A stretch of DNA of 64,000 nucleotides from Bacillota bacterium (GTDB lineage Bacteria > Bacillota > Clostridia > Lachnospirales > Lachnospiraceae), in the NCBI GenBank assembly GCA_023393095.1, contig JAEWMT010000013.1, positions 6,771 to 70,770 on the forward strand, in the 5' to 3' direction. A program made the translations under genes and the position numbers. The first letter of the stretch is position 1; each line of letters starts with the position of its first letter. Under the pieces are notes generated by a model. That model did no database searches and was not told where the DNA came from. It saw only the letters and a list, made by a program, of their open reading frames with translations. Positions 46,762-55,779 of the stretch are shown here, piece by piece.

Positions 46762-47382
46762 TCATTTTGTACCGGTTATTTTCTCAAGCTTTTCTTTCAG
46801 TTTCTCCACTCCCTTAATTCTCGACCCCGTATCCAGAATGACCTCGATACGCCGGATTGTCTCAGCCGGGTTGTGTACTGGATATTCTCCGGTCATTTTT
46901 ATTTCTGATAATTTAATAAATAAATTAGATATTCCAGGTAAAGAAACCTTAGTGTCTGCTTCAATAGTTACTTTGATTTTAAATTTATCATCCTTTACTT
47001 GAATATCATGTACTTTTGCTAAAAATAAACCCTTTGATAATTCCTGTTTTAGGATATTCTGTATCTGCGTTTCCTCATCTTGGGTATTACCAAAAATTAG
47101 ATAGAACACACTTCTGTCATTTATCTTTTCATACGCCACCTCGCCGGTTGCAATATTGCCCTCATGTTTCACGTTCATACCAGCCTTATTTAAGGTTAGA
47201 TCCATAATTCCTTGAATACGGCAATTATCATGAAGGTAGAAAGCAAGGTAAATTAAAGCAAATATCGTAAATATAACAATTGGCATAACATACGCGGCCT
47301 CAACGGTTATACTTGCGCCCATGGTATTACATTCTCTAATTACATTGTCTTTTTGCCTCATGCTCTTATCTATTTTCCACAT
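46762..47382 (-). CDS. TadE-like pseudopilin
   Basis: This protein of about 206 residues has a hydrophobic segment with the TadE signature SITVEAAYVMPIVIF at about residues 24-45, followed by an extracellular domain. It should be a minor pseudopilin processed by the locus prepilin peptidase. The ATG at 47382 is preceded by AGGTTGAG; a TTG two codons earlier is also possible. It lies about 100 nt after the prepilin peptidase gene. Confidence 0.85.
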   Translation of the reverse strand: MWKIDKSMRQKDNVIRECNTMGASITVEAAYVMPIVIFTIFALIYLAFYLHDNCRIQGIMDLTLNKAGMNVKHEGNIATGEVAYEKINDRSVFYLIFGNTQDEETQIQNILKQELSKGLFLAKVHDIQVKDDKFKIKVTIEADTKVSLPGISNLFIKLSEIKMTGEYPVHNPAETIRRIEVILDTGSRIKGVEKLKEKLEKITGTK

Positions 47383-47483
47383 TCTCAACCTGTTTCTTCT
47401 AAGACGGCAAAGCTGCCTAAGTTTATAAAGATAAAAATAATTTAAATACTACAAGTTATATCTATAATCTGTTATTCCAATAC

Positions 47484-47915
47484 CTACCTGCCGGCAAATA
47501 AAAGGAATACATAACTGACCATCATAAAGGGTACAAAAGGTATACTTTTTTTTCGGTCAGCCAGACGAGTTACTAATAATACAATAGAAATAATAGATGC
47601 CAGTAGAAGTGCTATGGCAAACAGCTCCAGGTTACCCCAGAAGCCCAGTCCAAGTCCCGTTATACATAGAAGCATTGCATCTCCCATTCCAATTTTACCA
47701 GAAGTCGCAATACTGATGATTGCGACGCTGATACCAATTCCCGCCCCACACATTCGATCTAGAATAGAGAATGACTGACAAAAAGGAAGACATATGACGG
47801 TTAACACTGCTCCTAATATAATTACCCAAAGAAGTATTGTTTTCTTTCTTATATCCTGCACCCCGCAGAACAAAAGTAAGCTTATTAAGATTACCTTTAT
47901 TAAAATATTTGCCAT
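47484..47915 (-). CDS. tadV: Prepilin peptidase of the Tad locus (A24 family)
   Basis: This 143-residue membrane protein is a short A24A-type prepilin peptidase like TadV/CpaA. The two catalytic aspartates are Asp21 in GVQDIRKK and Asp79 in the conserved GMGD motif. It has about five helices and lacks the methyltransferase half of PilD. It processes the Flp and TadE/TadG-type leaders. A small hairpin (TGCGCA with TGCGCA, 47931-47947) lies just upstream of its ribosome binding site. Confidence 0.93.
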   Translation of the reverse strand: MANILIKVILISLLLFCGVQDIRKKTILLWVIILGAVLTVICLPFCQSFSILDRMCGAGIGISVAIISIATSGKIGMGDAMLLCITGLGLGFWGNLELFAIALLLASIISIVLLVTRLADRKKSIPFVPFMMVSYVFLLFAGR

Positions 47916-48018
47916 ATATCATTCCTCTCCTGCGCACTTTTTGCGCAAATAAATTATGTTATAATTACTCGTAATATAACTTTGTATGTAAAAAAATAGA
48001 ATTAAGGGCAACCTTTCG

Positions 48019-48918
48019 CTAACCTGAATTTCCACCACATCTTGAGCAGGGTTTTCTGCTTCCGACCTCTGACAATGGTATCTCCCTGACACTACGTTTT
48101 AACCCAGAACATGTTCGATCCGTGTGATATTTATCTCCATAAGAAGTGATGTAATAAGCAGCATTTTCTCCTTCGTCCCCCTTACAGCATTTTTCGCATC
48201 TGGTATATTTTGAGCCGCTTTTATTCCTTAAATCATATGGTATTCCCTGTACTGTTGTTATTGAAAGTTTAATATGTGAACAGTCCTTACTTTTATGATA
48301 TACTGTACCCGTATTCGTAATATATACGATTGTTTGGGAAGTATCGCTATTAGCTGTATAAGCTGCAGGTATCTTAAATCCGGTCCAAGCCCGAAGCCTA
48401 ACTCTTTGCAGCATGCTAATATCTCCAATGTTAAACACCTGAACAGGAATTTTTACCTGATAGCTTAATACGATATCAACCAAATTTTCACTATTTGCAA
48501 TACTGGAATAAGAGAAATCGATACCCTCAAAGCCCCCTTTAATACATGATCTGTTAAGCCAGTCCTTATCCAAATATTGCTTTGCATATAATTTTAGTGA
48601 TGATCCACTTATAATTCTATCCGTGAACTCATCAATTCCAATATCAAGTTCATTCCCAAATATCGTTTTATCAAAGTTGATTGCTTCATTAATATCAGGA
48701 AAATCCTTATAAAAATAAGCTGTTTTAGACCAACTCAAACCCATTTTTGTAATTGCCGACTGTATTTGATCCTGAACCATAAATATTTGTATAAAGTATA
48801 GAAAAGCAATCATGAAATAGAAAAATATCGGCATAATTAAGGCTGCCTCTACCGTTAAGGAAGCTTTCTGATATTGGTATTTATTTTTATTTAAAATAAC
48901 TGATTTTTCTTTTAACAC
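48019..48918 (-). CDS. TadE-like protein with two C-terminal Cys/His repeats
   Basis: This protein of about 299 residues starts, I think, at GTG 48918, six bases after AGGAG; the frame's first ATG (48939) has no site. It has the TadE signature SLTVEAALIMPIFF then a beta-rich pilin-like domain. The last 85 residues carry two units of the form Y-H-x4-C-S-x2-K ... C-x2-C (about 205-250 and 260-297), e.g. YHKSKDCSHIKLS and YHTDRTCSGLKRS, each ending CEKCC or CSRCGG. These look like small zinc-binding domains outside the cell. It is part of the tad locus. Confidence 0.82.
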   Translation of the reverse strand: MLKEKSVILNKNKYQYQKASLTVEAALIMPIFFYFMIAFLYFIQIFMVQDQIQSAITKMGLSWSKTAYFYKDFPDINEAINFDKTIFGNELDIGIDEFTDRIISGSSLKLYAKQYLDKDWLNRSCIKGGFEGIDFSYSSIANSENLVDIVLSYQVKIPVQVFNIGDISMLQRVRLRAWTGFKIPAAYTANSDTSQTIVYITNTGTVYHKSKDCSHIKLSITTVQGIPYDLRNKSGSKYTRCEKCCKGDEGENAAYYITSYGDKYHTDRTCSGLKRSVREIPLSEVGSRKPCSRCGGNSG

Positions 48919-49020
48919 CTTTATCTCCTGAGCACTCATTTTGCGAAACTATAACTATGAAATATTTATCTATATAAGAAAATATAGATATAATATTTAC
49001 TTTAATGTAGTGAGAATAGT

Positions 49021-49118
49021 CTCGCAAATGGCATGCGAGCCCAAAGCCTCGTATACGAGGCTTATGAAGAATAGTAAAAACACTTATTCTTCTGGATTTA
49101 TGACCATAAAATGGTCAT
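49021..49118. repeat. Four short hairpins in a row
   Basis: CTCGCA/TGCGAG (49021-49039), the perfect 20-bp palindrome AAGCCTCGTATACGAGGCTT (49044-49063), GAAGAATA/TATTCTTC (49066-49092) and ATGACCAT/ATGGTCAT (49100-49118) occupy 98 bp. On the minus strand this is the leader before the TadE-like gene at 48918. A 70-codon plus-strand frame covers it but has no ribosome binding site. Confidence 0.75.
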
Positions 49119-49166
49119 TAGTTTTAAAAATTCTTATCTTAGTTACCTGCTAAATAACAATAATTC

Positions 49167-49355
49167 ATGTCTAATGTTTTTGGTGGATCGGGATGTCCGT
49201 TCTTCTCTAAGAGAATATGAATAGTATTCATATAAGCAAACGATTTCTTGGAGAGAGAATTTTATAGTATTTTTTGATTATGATATTAAAGATTAAATTT
49301 AGAATTTTATTGACAGAAGAGCGGACATCCCGACCCGCCAAAGAGGATTAGACAT
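49167..49355. repeat. Inverted-repeat element, about 189 bp, MITE-like
   Basis: A 40-nt left arm starting ATGTCTAAT and containing GATCGGGATGTCCG is repeated in inverted orientation at 49315-49355 with few mismatches. The 108-bp interior holds a separate perfect palindrome ATATGAATA-G-TATTCATAT (49215-49233) and encodes nothing. It lies inside the tad locus, in a 521-bp gap between genes that are otherwise close together. No transposase is present. Confidence 0.8.
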
Positions 49356-49439
49356 TAATATAGTTCTTATACTCCCTAACCATATTTGTTATTGTAAAAC
49401 ATCTCACTAAGTTGGCTGTAGTTAACAACTTAATCAAGC

Positions 49440-51956
49440 TTAATAACTACATGCTGCTTTTGCTGCGTAAGTGAATCCATCACTATTAACACCCATATAT
49501 TTCTGTATGAGTGGAATACCAATAAATTTGGTGGGAATTGTATAAGTAATTACTGCCTCATACCCAAACAAACACTTTGTTATGTCAAATGTCTTTTCAT
49601 TATACCTGCGTTTAATGTTTTCTTGCATTAAGTCCATCGATCGGTAAGCCAAATCCTTTTTACTTTTAAGAAGCAGAAATATTCTCAGATAATCCTGATA
49701 GGACATAGATAGTTCGTTTGTATCCTTTAAGGTCTTTACTTTTGATTGAAGAAAACTACGATTTATCATAAACAATTCCGGAAGCTCTAGAACTATACTC
49801 TTTTTGATAACAGGTACTTCTTTTCCTGACATCAAGGCACAGACATCTAGTAAGGCTTCTGCAAATGACCAAGCGATTAAAATCAAGACCTGGGTTATGG
49901 AAACCAAAACTGTCAGACCAGTAAATCCAACAATTGCTGCCGCTGCAACCTTAGCTTCATTTTTCTTTGTATTATCTCCCAAGATACTGACAAAATCTGA
50001 TATTGTTCTTATTAAAACAATTCTGGATATTATCTGGGACAGATTATCCTGATCTGACAGTTTTCCTGTCAGAAGATATTCCTGTTCATATGATAGTGCG
50101 GAAGGCTTTCTTTTTGACTCATGTTCCTCTGAGCTAAACATTTCAAAATGATTTTTTAGATATTCCTGATAAAGAAGATGCTGTGCGAGCTTGTTAACAC
50201 TACCCCCAGCCATAGATAAGAGCTTTGAAGTATCCTCGCTGCTCCCAAAAAAACTTCCTGCTGCCGAGCCGCCTGCTGCAGCGTCTTGAAAGAATTCCGT
50301 AAGTTTATCTAAGAAATTCGTATTTTCCTTAGACATAGCAGCAATTTGCGACGGAAGAATATTTTGAGTAAGCATACCATCTGATATTTTATTGGGATCA
50401 ATTACCATGCTAAGTATTCCCGTGTTTAACGAATTACTTAATGCATCAACTGGATTCTTTTGAGCTGAACGGTCAAGTACTAAGGTACTATAATCTAAGG
50501 TCAAGTCTTTTGTCTGATAGTGTAACATTTTCTCCGATGCTTGGTTAAACGAGTTCTCTGCATTATCGAATTTTTCCTGTACAAGCTCCGATTTTCCTTG
50601 AGTAATGAGTGCTTCTGCCTGCGTCAGAATATCCAGATCTTTCTCTAATATTCCTTTCATCCCTTTAAAATTATTACTGTTCTTATCCGTAGATACATAT
50701 TTCTTCATCTCATTCAGACTTTCTTCAAGTCCGCTGTATGTCTTATCATCAATTGATCCCCGATTATTGCTTAATATCTGCTCATATTGATGAACAAAAG
50801 GTGTTGCTATCTCAGATTGATCTATAATGGTATCTATTGTACTAATTGCCTCGCTGATTACTGGTTTTATTCCTGATATTAATTGTAATAGGTACTGAGA
50901 AGATGATTGAATTGAATTGACAAACGTACTCTTTTGATTCTGCAAATCACTTAAGTCGTCTTCATAGGATTCAATCTGTTCTTTTAGTGGGTCAATTGTT
51001 TTCTTTATCTCCTTAATTTGTTGCTTAACCTTTTTCGATTTGTCCTTAATTGCATTTAATTTGTCTAAATCTTTCTGTTGTACAGTTATTTCTTGCGATA
51101 TTTCATTTTTATCAGCATTCATCTCCCCCATTTGGTTCATTGTATCTTTTAGACTGGTAAAGTTCGATTTAATTAATACAAACGTTATCTTTGGATCTAC
51201 ATAACTTACTTTTAATGCCTGAAAAACACTATCCTGATTGATTCCTACTGTTTCTTTTGTTGGCTGACCAAAACAAATTTTTTTAACAAAATATTCAGCG
51301 GTCTTAAGCGCCCCATCCTTCGTAACTTCAATTCCTTTCTTACTGGTCTTTAAACCGTCCAGCAATTCCATTAGCCTAAGTATTCCTTTATCAATTTTAA
51401 CAAGTTCCTCTTCCGCCTTATCCTTTTCCTCATAAAGATAACTGACTTTCTCGGGAGTTTTCATAAGTGATAGCTTATTAAACAGCTGTTCCGTTATATC
51501 ACCCATTTCCCGGTATTTCATATACTCTACTGCTTCATTAATTAACAGATCCCCCTGATAATCAATAAGGCGGGGCTCGTCTTTCACGGAAATTGAATTC
51601 AAGTCTATATTATAAGGCTCAAAGCTTCCATTTTCAGACAAGCCTAAATTCTTCTTCGGTTCCAAGGTATATGATATATAATCTTTCAGCTTCTCTTCTA
51701 TCATTTCTTTCTGACCATCGCCCTCATGATATAGACCAAAGACATGATATTCATCCCACAAAGGTCCGTAATACTCTGCCAGAACAGAATCCATGGCTGT
51801 AGAAAGCGCCCTCTGCGTATAAACCTTTGCAATACCAACTCTCGCGCCCTCAGTTATCGTAAGCAGAAGGGATAGAATGAGTAGCAAAATCAAGCTTAAA
51901 AATACTGTAATAGAACCGGATGCATTCCTAGCATATATTTTAGAATTCAGTCCCAT
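49440..51956 (-). CDS. DUF5702-type TadG-like surface protein
   Basis: This 838-residue protein has an N-terminal membrane helix with the TadE/TadG-like start SGSITVFLSLILLLILSLLL (about 14-33), a long Lys/Glu/Gln-rich coiled-coil region (about 270-480), and a hydrophobic segment near 690-715. It matches the DUF5702 pattern of Lachnospiraceae tad loci. It probably acts as a large TadG-like component of the pilus. The ATG overlaps the flp stop region and follows GGAGG. It is the largest protein of the locus. Confidence 0.85.
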   Translation of the reverse strand: MGLNSKIYARNASGSITVFLSLILLLILSLLLTITEGARVGIAKVYTQRALSTAMDSVLAEYYGPLWDEYHVFGLYHEGDGQKEMIEEKLKDYISYTLEPKKNLGLSENGSFEPYNIDLNSISVKDEPRLIDYQGDLLINEAVEYMKYREMGDITEQLFNKLSLMKTPEKVSYLYEEKDKAEEELVKIDKGILRLMELLDGLKTSKKGIEVTKDGALKTAEYFVKKICFGQPTKETVGINQDSVFQALKVSYVDPKITFVLIKSNFTSLKDTMNQMGEMNADKNEISQEITVQQKDLDKLNAIKDKSKKVKQQIKEIKKTIDPLKEQIESYEDDLSDLQNQKSTFVNSIQSSSQYLLQLISGIKPVISEAISTIDTIIDQSEIATPFVHQYEQILSNNRGSIDDKTYSGLEESLNEMKKYVSTDKNSNNFKGMKGILEKDLDILTQAEALITQGKSELVQEKFDNAENSFNQASEKMLHYQTKDLTLDYSTLVLDRSAQKNPVDALSNSLNTGILSMVIDPNKISDGMLTQNILPSQIAAMSKENTNFLDKLTEFFQDAAAGGSAAGSFFGSSEDTSKLLSMAGGSVNKLAQHLLYQEYLKNHFEMFSSEEHESKRKPSALSYEQEYLLTGKLSDQDNLSQIISRIVLIRTISDFVSILGDNTKKNEAKVAAAAIVGFTGLTVLVSITQVLILIAWSFAEALLDVCALMSGKEVPVIKKSIVLELPELFMINRSFLQSKVKTLKDTNELSMSYQDYLRIFLLLKSKKDLAYRSMDLMQENIKRRYNEKTFDITKCLFGYEAVITYTIPTKFIGIPLIQKYMGVNSDGFTYAAKAACSY

Positions 51957-52160
51957 TCAACCTCCAGTTTCTATTTTAATACCCTTGTTAATTGTACCTG
52001 CATCTCCATTAATAGATGTAAAAGCAGCTTGAATGATTTTCTCTATCTGTGATCTAAAAATAACAATTAGTCCTATGATAATAACCAAAATTAAAATAAT
52101 TTCAATAACTCCAATTCCATCAAGCTGTTTACTAACTATACTCCAATACAGATTTCTCAT
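51957..52160 (-). CDS. flp: Flp-type pilin (Flp1-like)
   Basis: This short protein of about 67 residues has the hydrophobic pilin stretch GIGVIEIILILVIIIGLIV with the Glu of the prepilin type, followed by a polar tail ending IETGG. It should be cleaved by the locus prepilin peptidase after the Gly of the GIGVIE region and assembled into the pilus fibre. I start at ATG 52160 (AAGGA four bases upstream); a start seven codons earlier (52181) is possible. The next gene starts directly after its stop. Confidence 0.85.
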   Translation of the reverse strand: MRNLYWSIVSKQLDGIGVIEIILILVIIIGLIVIFRSQIEKIIQAAFTSINGDAGTINKGIKIETGG

Positions 52161-52272
52161 GCGTTCCTTGATTCTTCTCATCTTTCTGTTCTCTGCCGGT
52201 TTATGACAGAAGCTCCTTTCAATTATATTTTAATAGCATTCTGTATAGATAATTAAGTAATACTTCTTATCT

Positions 52273-53781
52273 CTACATTTGAAAAGCCCAGAATGCAGGT
52301 ATTATAATAATTAGTAATATCATAAGCAACATCAACATCATAGGTATCAAAAGCTTTGTTCCTGCTTCTTCTCCAAGTCTCTTAGCAACCTCCTTACGCT
52401 CTTCAAATGCCTCCATCGCCTCCTTCATTAATAATTCCGTAAAGCCTTTATTACCCTTCTTCAAATTCTGTGTTATTAGGGAACTAAATTTAATATAAGG
52501 GATCAGTCCAATTCGCCTACCATATTGCTCGTAAGCAATATTTTCGGACAATCCAAGCTTAAGTTCATTCGCAGTTGTAAGCATTTCTTCATATGCATAA
52601 TGCTTATTCCCCTTTTCCTGTCTTAATTTTGTACTATAATCCTCCGTTATTTTAATCCAGGCTTGCCGTATCGTCATACCCGCGTTCACTAAGAGAGTAA
52701 ATTTATTAATCAATTCCGGATAATCTAAAAGCATCTGATCCTTCCGCTGTTTCATCTTTTTTTCGAGTTCTTTATCACCCATAAACCACGCTACTACGGC
52801 TAAGAAAATACCCATAAACCAAAGTGTAAACCCGTTATTTTTCTTCTTATCCTGCCAGATTAGATGATAATTTCCTAATGTATCCGGAAGTTGAAACAAG
52901 TTATTCTTAGAAGTTTCTTTCGATGCAGCAGATAACTTTTTACTAAGCTTTTCATTCATAACTTCATCATCGCTATACTGCTTTGGCAATACTCGAAAAG
53001 ACATATAATGTTTTGTTTGCTGTTTTTGATAGTTAAGAATTGCTGTTATTTTTATCGAATTTCCTTTCTTATTCACTTTTTCATTTTTTACAGTACCATC
53101 TGAATCAATCAAATCGTAATTCTCTGATTCCCAATCCACCGAAATTCCTGTTCCGGGTATGGAGCTTATGAAATTAAGATTACTGTATATTTCATCCGCT
53201 GATTTATTTTCTCCAAGAGTCTTATTCTCAAGATATTTGATAGCCTTTGAAAAAATTATCTCTAACTCTTCCTTGGTATAGATTCTCTCCTCAACTGAGA
53301 TGGAGACATCTTTCGATTTAGAAACATCCTTTTTGGAATCCTGGCCTTTTGCTTGCTTCATCGTTACTTTAAGCTCAACCTCTTTTGTGCCCTCCCCATA
53401 GCCAGGCCGACGAAGATATTTTTCGTTTAATATTTCTGAGTTGTTGGAATTCATTATAGAACTTAGTAAAGAGAGTAGATTAAAGAAAATTATAATGATA
53501 ATCACTAGAGAAATCTTACTGCACCAGAACAGCCTTTGCTGCTGATCCGATTTCATATTAACATTTAATGCCTTAATAGCATCTGCGGTACTGTTTTTTC
53601 GTCTTACTATATGTCCCATCCCGGTATGATCCAAGATCCGATCTGCCAATGGATATAAAAAATATAATTTATGCTCCTGTTTATCAATTGTTTTTAGATA
53701 TTCCCTTGAATTGCTGATGCAAAGTAGTGTAGCAAGTAAGAAAACAAACAGGATTATAATTTCAGCTATCATTAGTAACAT
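52273..53781 (-). CDS. tadC: TadC-like type II secretion F protein with inserted Ig-like domain
   Basis: This 502-residue protein has an N-terminal helix, a second helix near 95-115, an extracytoplasmic region (about 120-310), a helix near 320-345 and a T2SSF domain (about 350-500) with GMTIRQAWIK and a last helix pair. The T2SSF half is TadC-like. The inserted region contains SIPGTGISVDWESENYDLID and DGTV, which fits the atrophied bacterial Ig (aBig_2) pattern, an addition that is not part of ordinary TadC. It works with TadB as the inner-membrane platform. The start follows AAGGAG. Confidence 0.87.
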   Translation of the reverse strand: MLLMIAEIIILFVFLLATLLCISNSREYLKTIDKQEHKLYFLYPLADRILDHTGMGHIVRRKNSTADAIKALNVNMKSDQQQRLFWCSKISLVIIIIIFFNLLSLLSSIMNSNNSEILNEKYLRRPGYGEGTKEVELKVTMKQAKGQDSKKDVSKSKDVSISVEERIYTKEELEIIFSKAIKYLENKTLGENKSADEIYSNLNFISSIPGTGISVDWESENYDLIDSDGTVKNEKVNKKGNSIKITAILNYQKQQTKHYMSFRVLPKQYSDDEVMNEKLSKKLSAASKETSKNNLFQLPDTLGNYHLIWQDKKKNNGFTLWFMGIFLAVVAWFMGDKELEKKMKQRKDQMLLDYPELINKFTLLVNAGMTIRQAWIKITEDYSTKLRQEKGNKHYAYEEMLTTANELKLGLSENIAYEQYGRRIGLIPYIKFSSLITQNLKKGNKGFTELLMKEAMEAFEERKEVAKRLGEEAGTKLLIPMMLMLLMILLIIIIPAFWAFQM

Positions 53782-53793
53782 TCTAAATTCTCC

Positions 53794-54537
53794 TTACACT
53801 TCGATTGCAACTATTTTATTAATCAACAGAAAGGAACCCAGATAGAAGACAAGAAACAGAGTCATAATAATCATGCCAAGGAAGTTATGATATAGGGGAT
53901 CTAAAAAACCGGAGGATGTAACTGACAGATAAATCAGAATTAAGAGAGGCGCAAGCTTCATAATGTTTGCTTCCATGCGTTTTGCACTAATCAGAGTAAT
54001 TACTTCACGCTTTACTTCAATTTTATCACTTATTATTTTACTGGTAATCTTTATAACATTAATTAAATCTCCGCCAGTTCTTTTGGCAGTGCTAAATACT
54101 TCTGAAAAGCTAAGTATATCTTCGATACCTGTTCTTTCACCGAAGTCACAAAGTGCCTTTTCAACGGTTATATTCATATGAATCTGGTTTATGATATAGG
54201 AGAATTCCCTAAGTATCATAGTATTTTCCTGATAGATCTGCTTCAAATCCTTACAGGCCTCTTCAAAAGCATTTTCGGCCGAATACCCAGCCTCCAGTGC
54301 AGCGGATAAAGCGATGATTCCATCCCTGAATTCAAGGTTTAACTTCCACTTTCGTTCACTAATCAAATCTTTTATTTTATTTTTTCTGTAGAAATATATC
54401 ATTGGAGATATTATGAGAATACCTAGAATACTTTGATAAAATAGAATGCCCAGAATAATTGCAACTGCAATTCCTTCCATAGAATATCTGATATGTTCTT
54501 TTAGTGAGAACTTATATCTATTATAATCATTGATCAA
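53794..54537 (-). CDS. tadB: TadB-like type II secretion F protein
   Basis: This 247-residue inner-membrane protein has a T2SSF domain with GIIALSAALEAGYSAENAF, SEVFSTAKRTGGDLINVI and three or four helices. I place the start at TTG 54537, six bases after AGGAGG and two nucleotides after the tadA stop, giving translational coupling; a longer frame to 54591 overlaps tadA and lacks a site. With TadC it forms the platform on which the TadA ATPase drives pilus assembly. Confidence 0.9.
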   Translation of the reverse strand: MINDYNRYKFSLKEHIRYSMEGIAVAIILGILFYQSILGILIISPMIYFYRKNKIKDLISERKWKLNLEFRDGIIALSAALEAGYSAENAFEEACKDLKQIYQENTMILREFSYIINQIHMNITVEKALCDFGERTGIEDILSFSEVFSTAKRTGGDLINVIKITSKIISDKIEVKREVITLISAKRMEANIMKLAPLLILIYLSVTSSGFLDPLYHNFLGMIIMTLFLVFYLGSFLLINKIVAIEV

Positions 54538-54539
54538 CT

Positions 54540-55763
54540 TTAACCTCCTGTAATTATATCTATGCCTGCGCGTTTCAGCTTTTCTCTGCACTGCAATTCA
54601 TTTTTCATAATTAAAGCACCTTTTACCCTTCCATTCTCTTCTCCTGATTCATCAAACACATAAAGGGGATTAAGTAATATCTCTCCTTCTCTGCATTCCA
54701 GAACTTCGGTTATCTCCAGAAGACGTCTGGAGCGATCTCGCAATCTGCCTAAATGTACGATAATGTCAATAGCAGAGGCAATCTGCTTACGTATTGCCAA
54801 TAAAGGGATTTCCGCGCCGAGTAATACCAAGGATTCCAAACGACTTAACATATCCAAAGGGGAGTTGGCATGACCGGTTGATAAAGAGCCATCATGACCG
54901 GTATTCAGAGCCTGGAGCATATCAATTGCTGCTGCATCTCTTACTTCACCAACAATAATTCGATCTGGCCTCATACGAAGGGAAGTCTTTATCAGATCCC
55001 GAATAGTGATCTCATTGCTTCCCTCCGAATTAGCATTACGTACCTCCAGCCGGACAAGATTTTGGATATTACGAATCTGAAGCTCCGCAGAGTCTTCAAT
55101 TGTAATAATTCTCTCGCTGGAGGGGATAAAATTAGATAGTGCATTGAGAAATGTGGTTTTACCGGATCCGGTTCCACCACTAATAAAGATATTGTAGCCC
55201 GCTATTACTAACTTTTTTAGAAATTGTGCAACCTCAGGGGAGATTGATTCCAATTCAATCAACCTCTCAATTGTTATTGGCTCACTGGGAAACTTCCTAA
55301 TCGTAATGACCGGACCTTCCATGGCAATCGGCGAAAGCACAACATTCACACGGGATCCATCAGGTAATCTGGAATCTACGATCGGACAAGCTTCATTAAT
55401 AATGCGGTTGGAATGTGATACCATCTGCTGTACCACATCCTCTAATTTTTGTTCCGATTCAAAGCATCGGTCGCTTGGATAAATTCTACCACTTTTTTCA
55501 ATAAATATATGATCAGGACCGTTAACCATTATTTCGGTAACCGTCGGATCTTCAATTAATTCTTGAAGAATATCGAGTCTGCGGATCGAATTAAAGATAT
55601 CTCTTCGCAGCGTTCTCTTCTCTTGCATACTGATATATTCTTCTCTGCTGTAACTCATAATGACTTGATCTATCTGATCTAACAGTTCTTCGTCCTCGAT
55701 GTCCCTGTTAAGGTCAATATTATCAATTACCCTTTGCCTGAGCAATTCCTTTAAATGACTCAA
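54540..55763 (-). CDS. tadA: TadA/CpaF-type secretion ATPase
   Basis: This 407-residue ATPase of the type II/IV secretion family powers pilus extension and retraction. It has VTEIMVNGPDHIFIEK in the N-terminal domain, Walker A GGTGSGKTT (about 194-202), the Asp box, Walker B with MRPDRIIVGEVRD and the His box TGHDGSLSTGHAN. The start is a TTG at 55763 with GGAGATG upstream at a rather long distance. It lies 16 nt after the tadZ gene. Confidence 0.95.
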   Translation of the reverse strand: MSHLKELLRQRVIDNIDLNRDIEDEELLDQIDQVIMSYSREEYISMQEKRTLRRDIFNSIRRLDILQELIEDPTVTEIMVNGPDHIFIEKSGRIYPSDRCFESEQKLEDVVQQMVSHSNRIINEACPIVDSRLPDGSRVNVVLSPIAMEGPVITIRKFPSEPITIERLIELESISPEVAQFLKKLVIAGYNIFISGGTGSGKTTFLNALSNFIPSSERIITIEDSAELQIRNIQNLVRLEVRNANSEGSNEITIRDLIKTSLRMRPDRIIVGEVRDAAAIDMLQALNTGHDGSLSTGHANSPLDMLSRLESLVLLGAEIPLLAIRKQIASAIDIIVHLGRLRDRSRRLLEITEVLECREGEILLNPLYVFDESGEENGRVKGALIMKNELQCREKLKRAGIDIITGG

Positions 55764-55779
55764 GATTTATTCATCTCCA

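Noticed and set aside
47695..47937. 80-codon frame overlapping the prepilin peptidase gene
   Set aside because: Out of frame with the GMGD-containing peptidase and without any family pattern.
48941..49153. 70-codon plus-strand frame before the MITE-like element
   Set aside because: No ribosome binding site; it is composed of the four hairpins.
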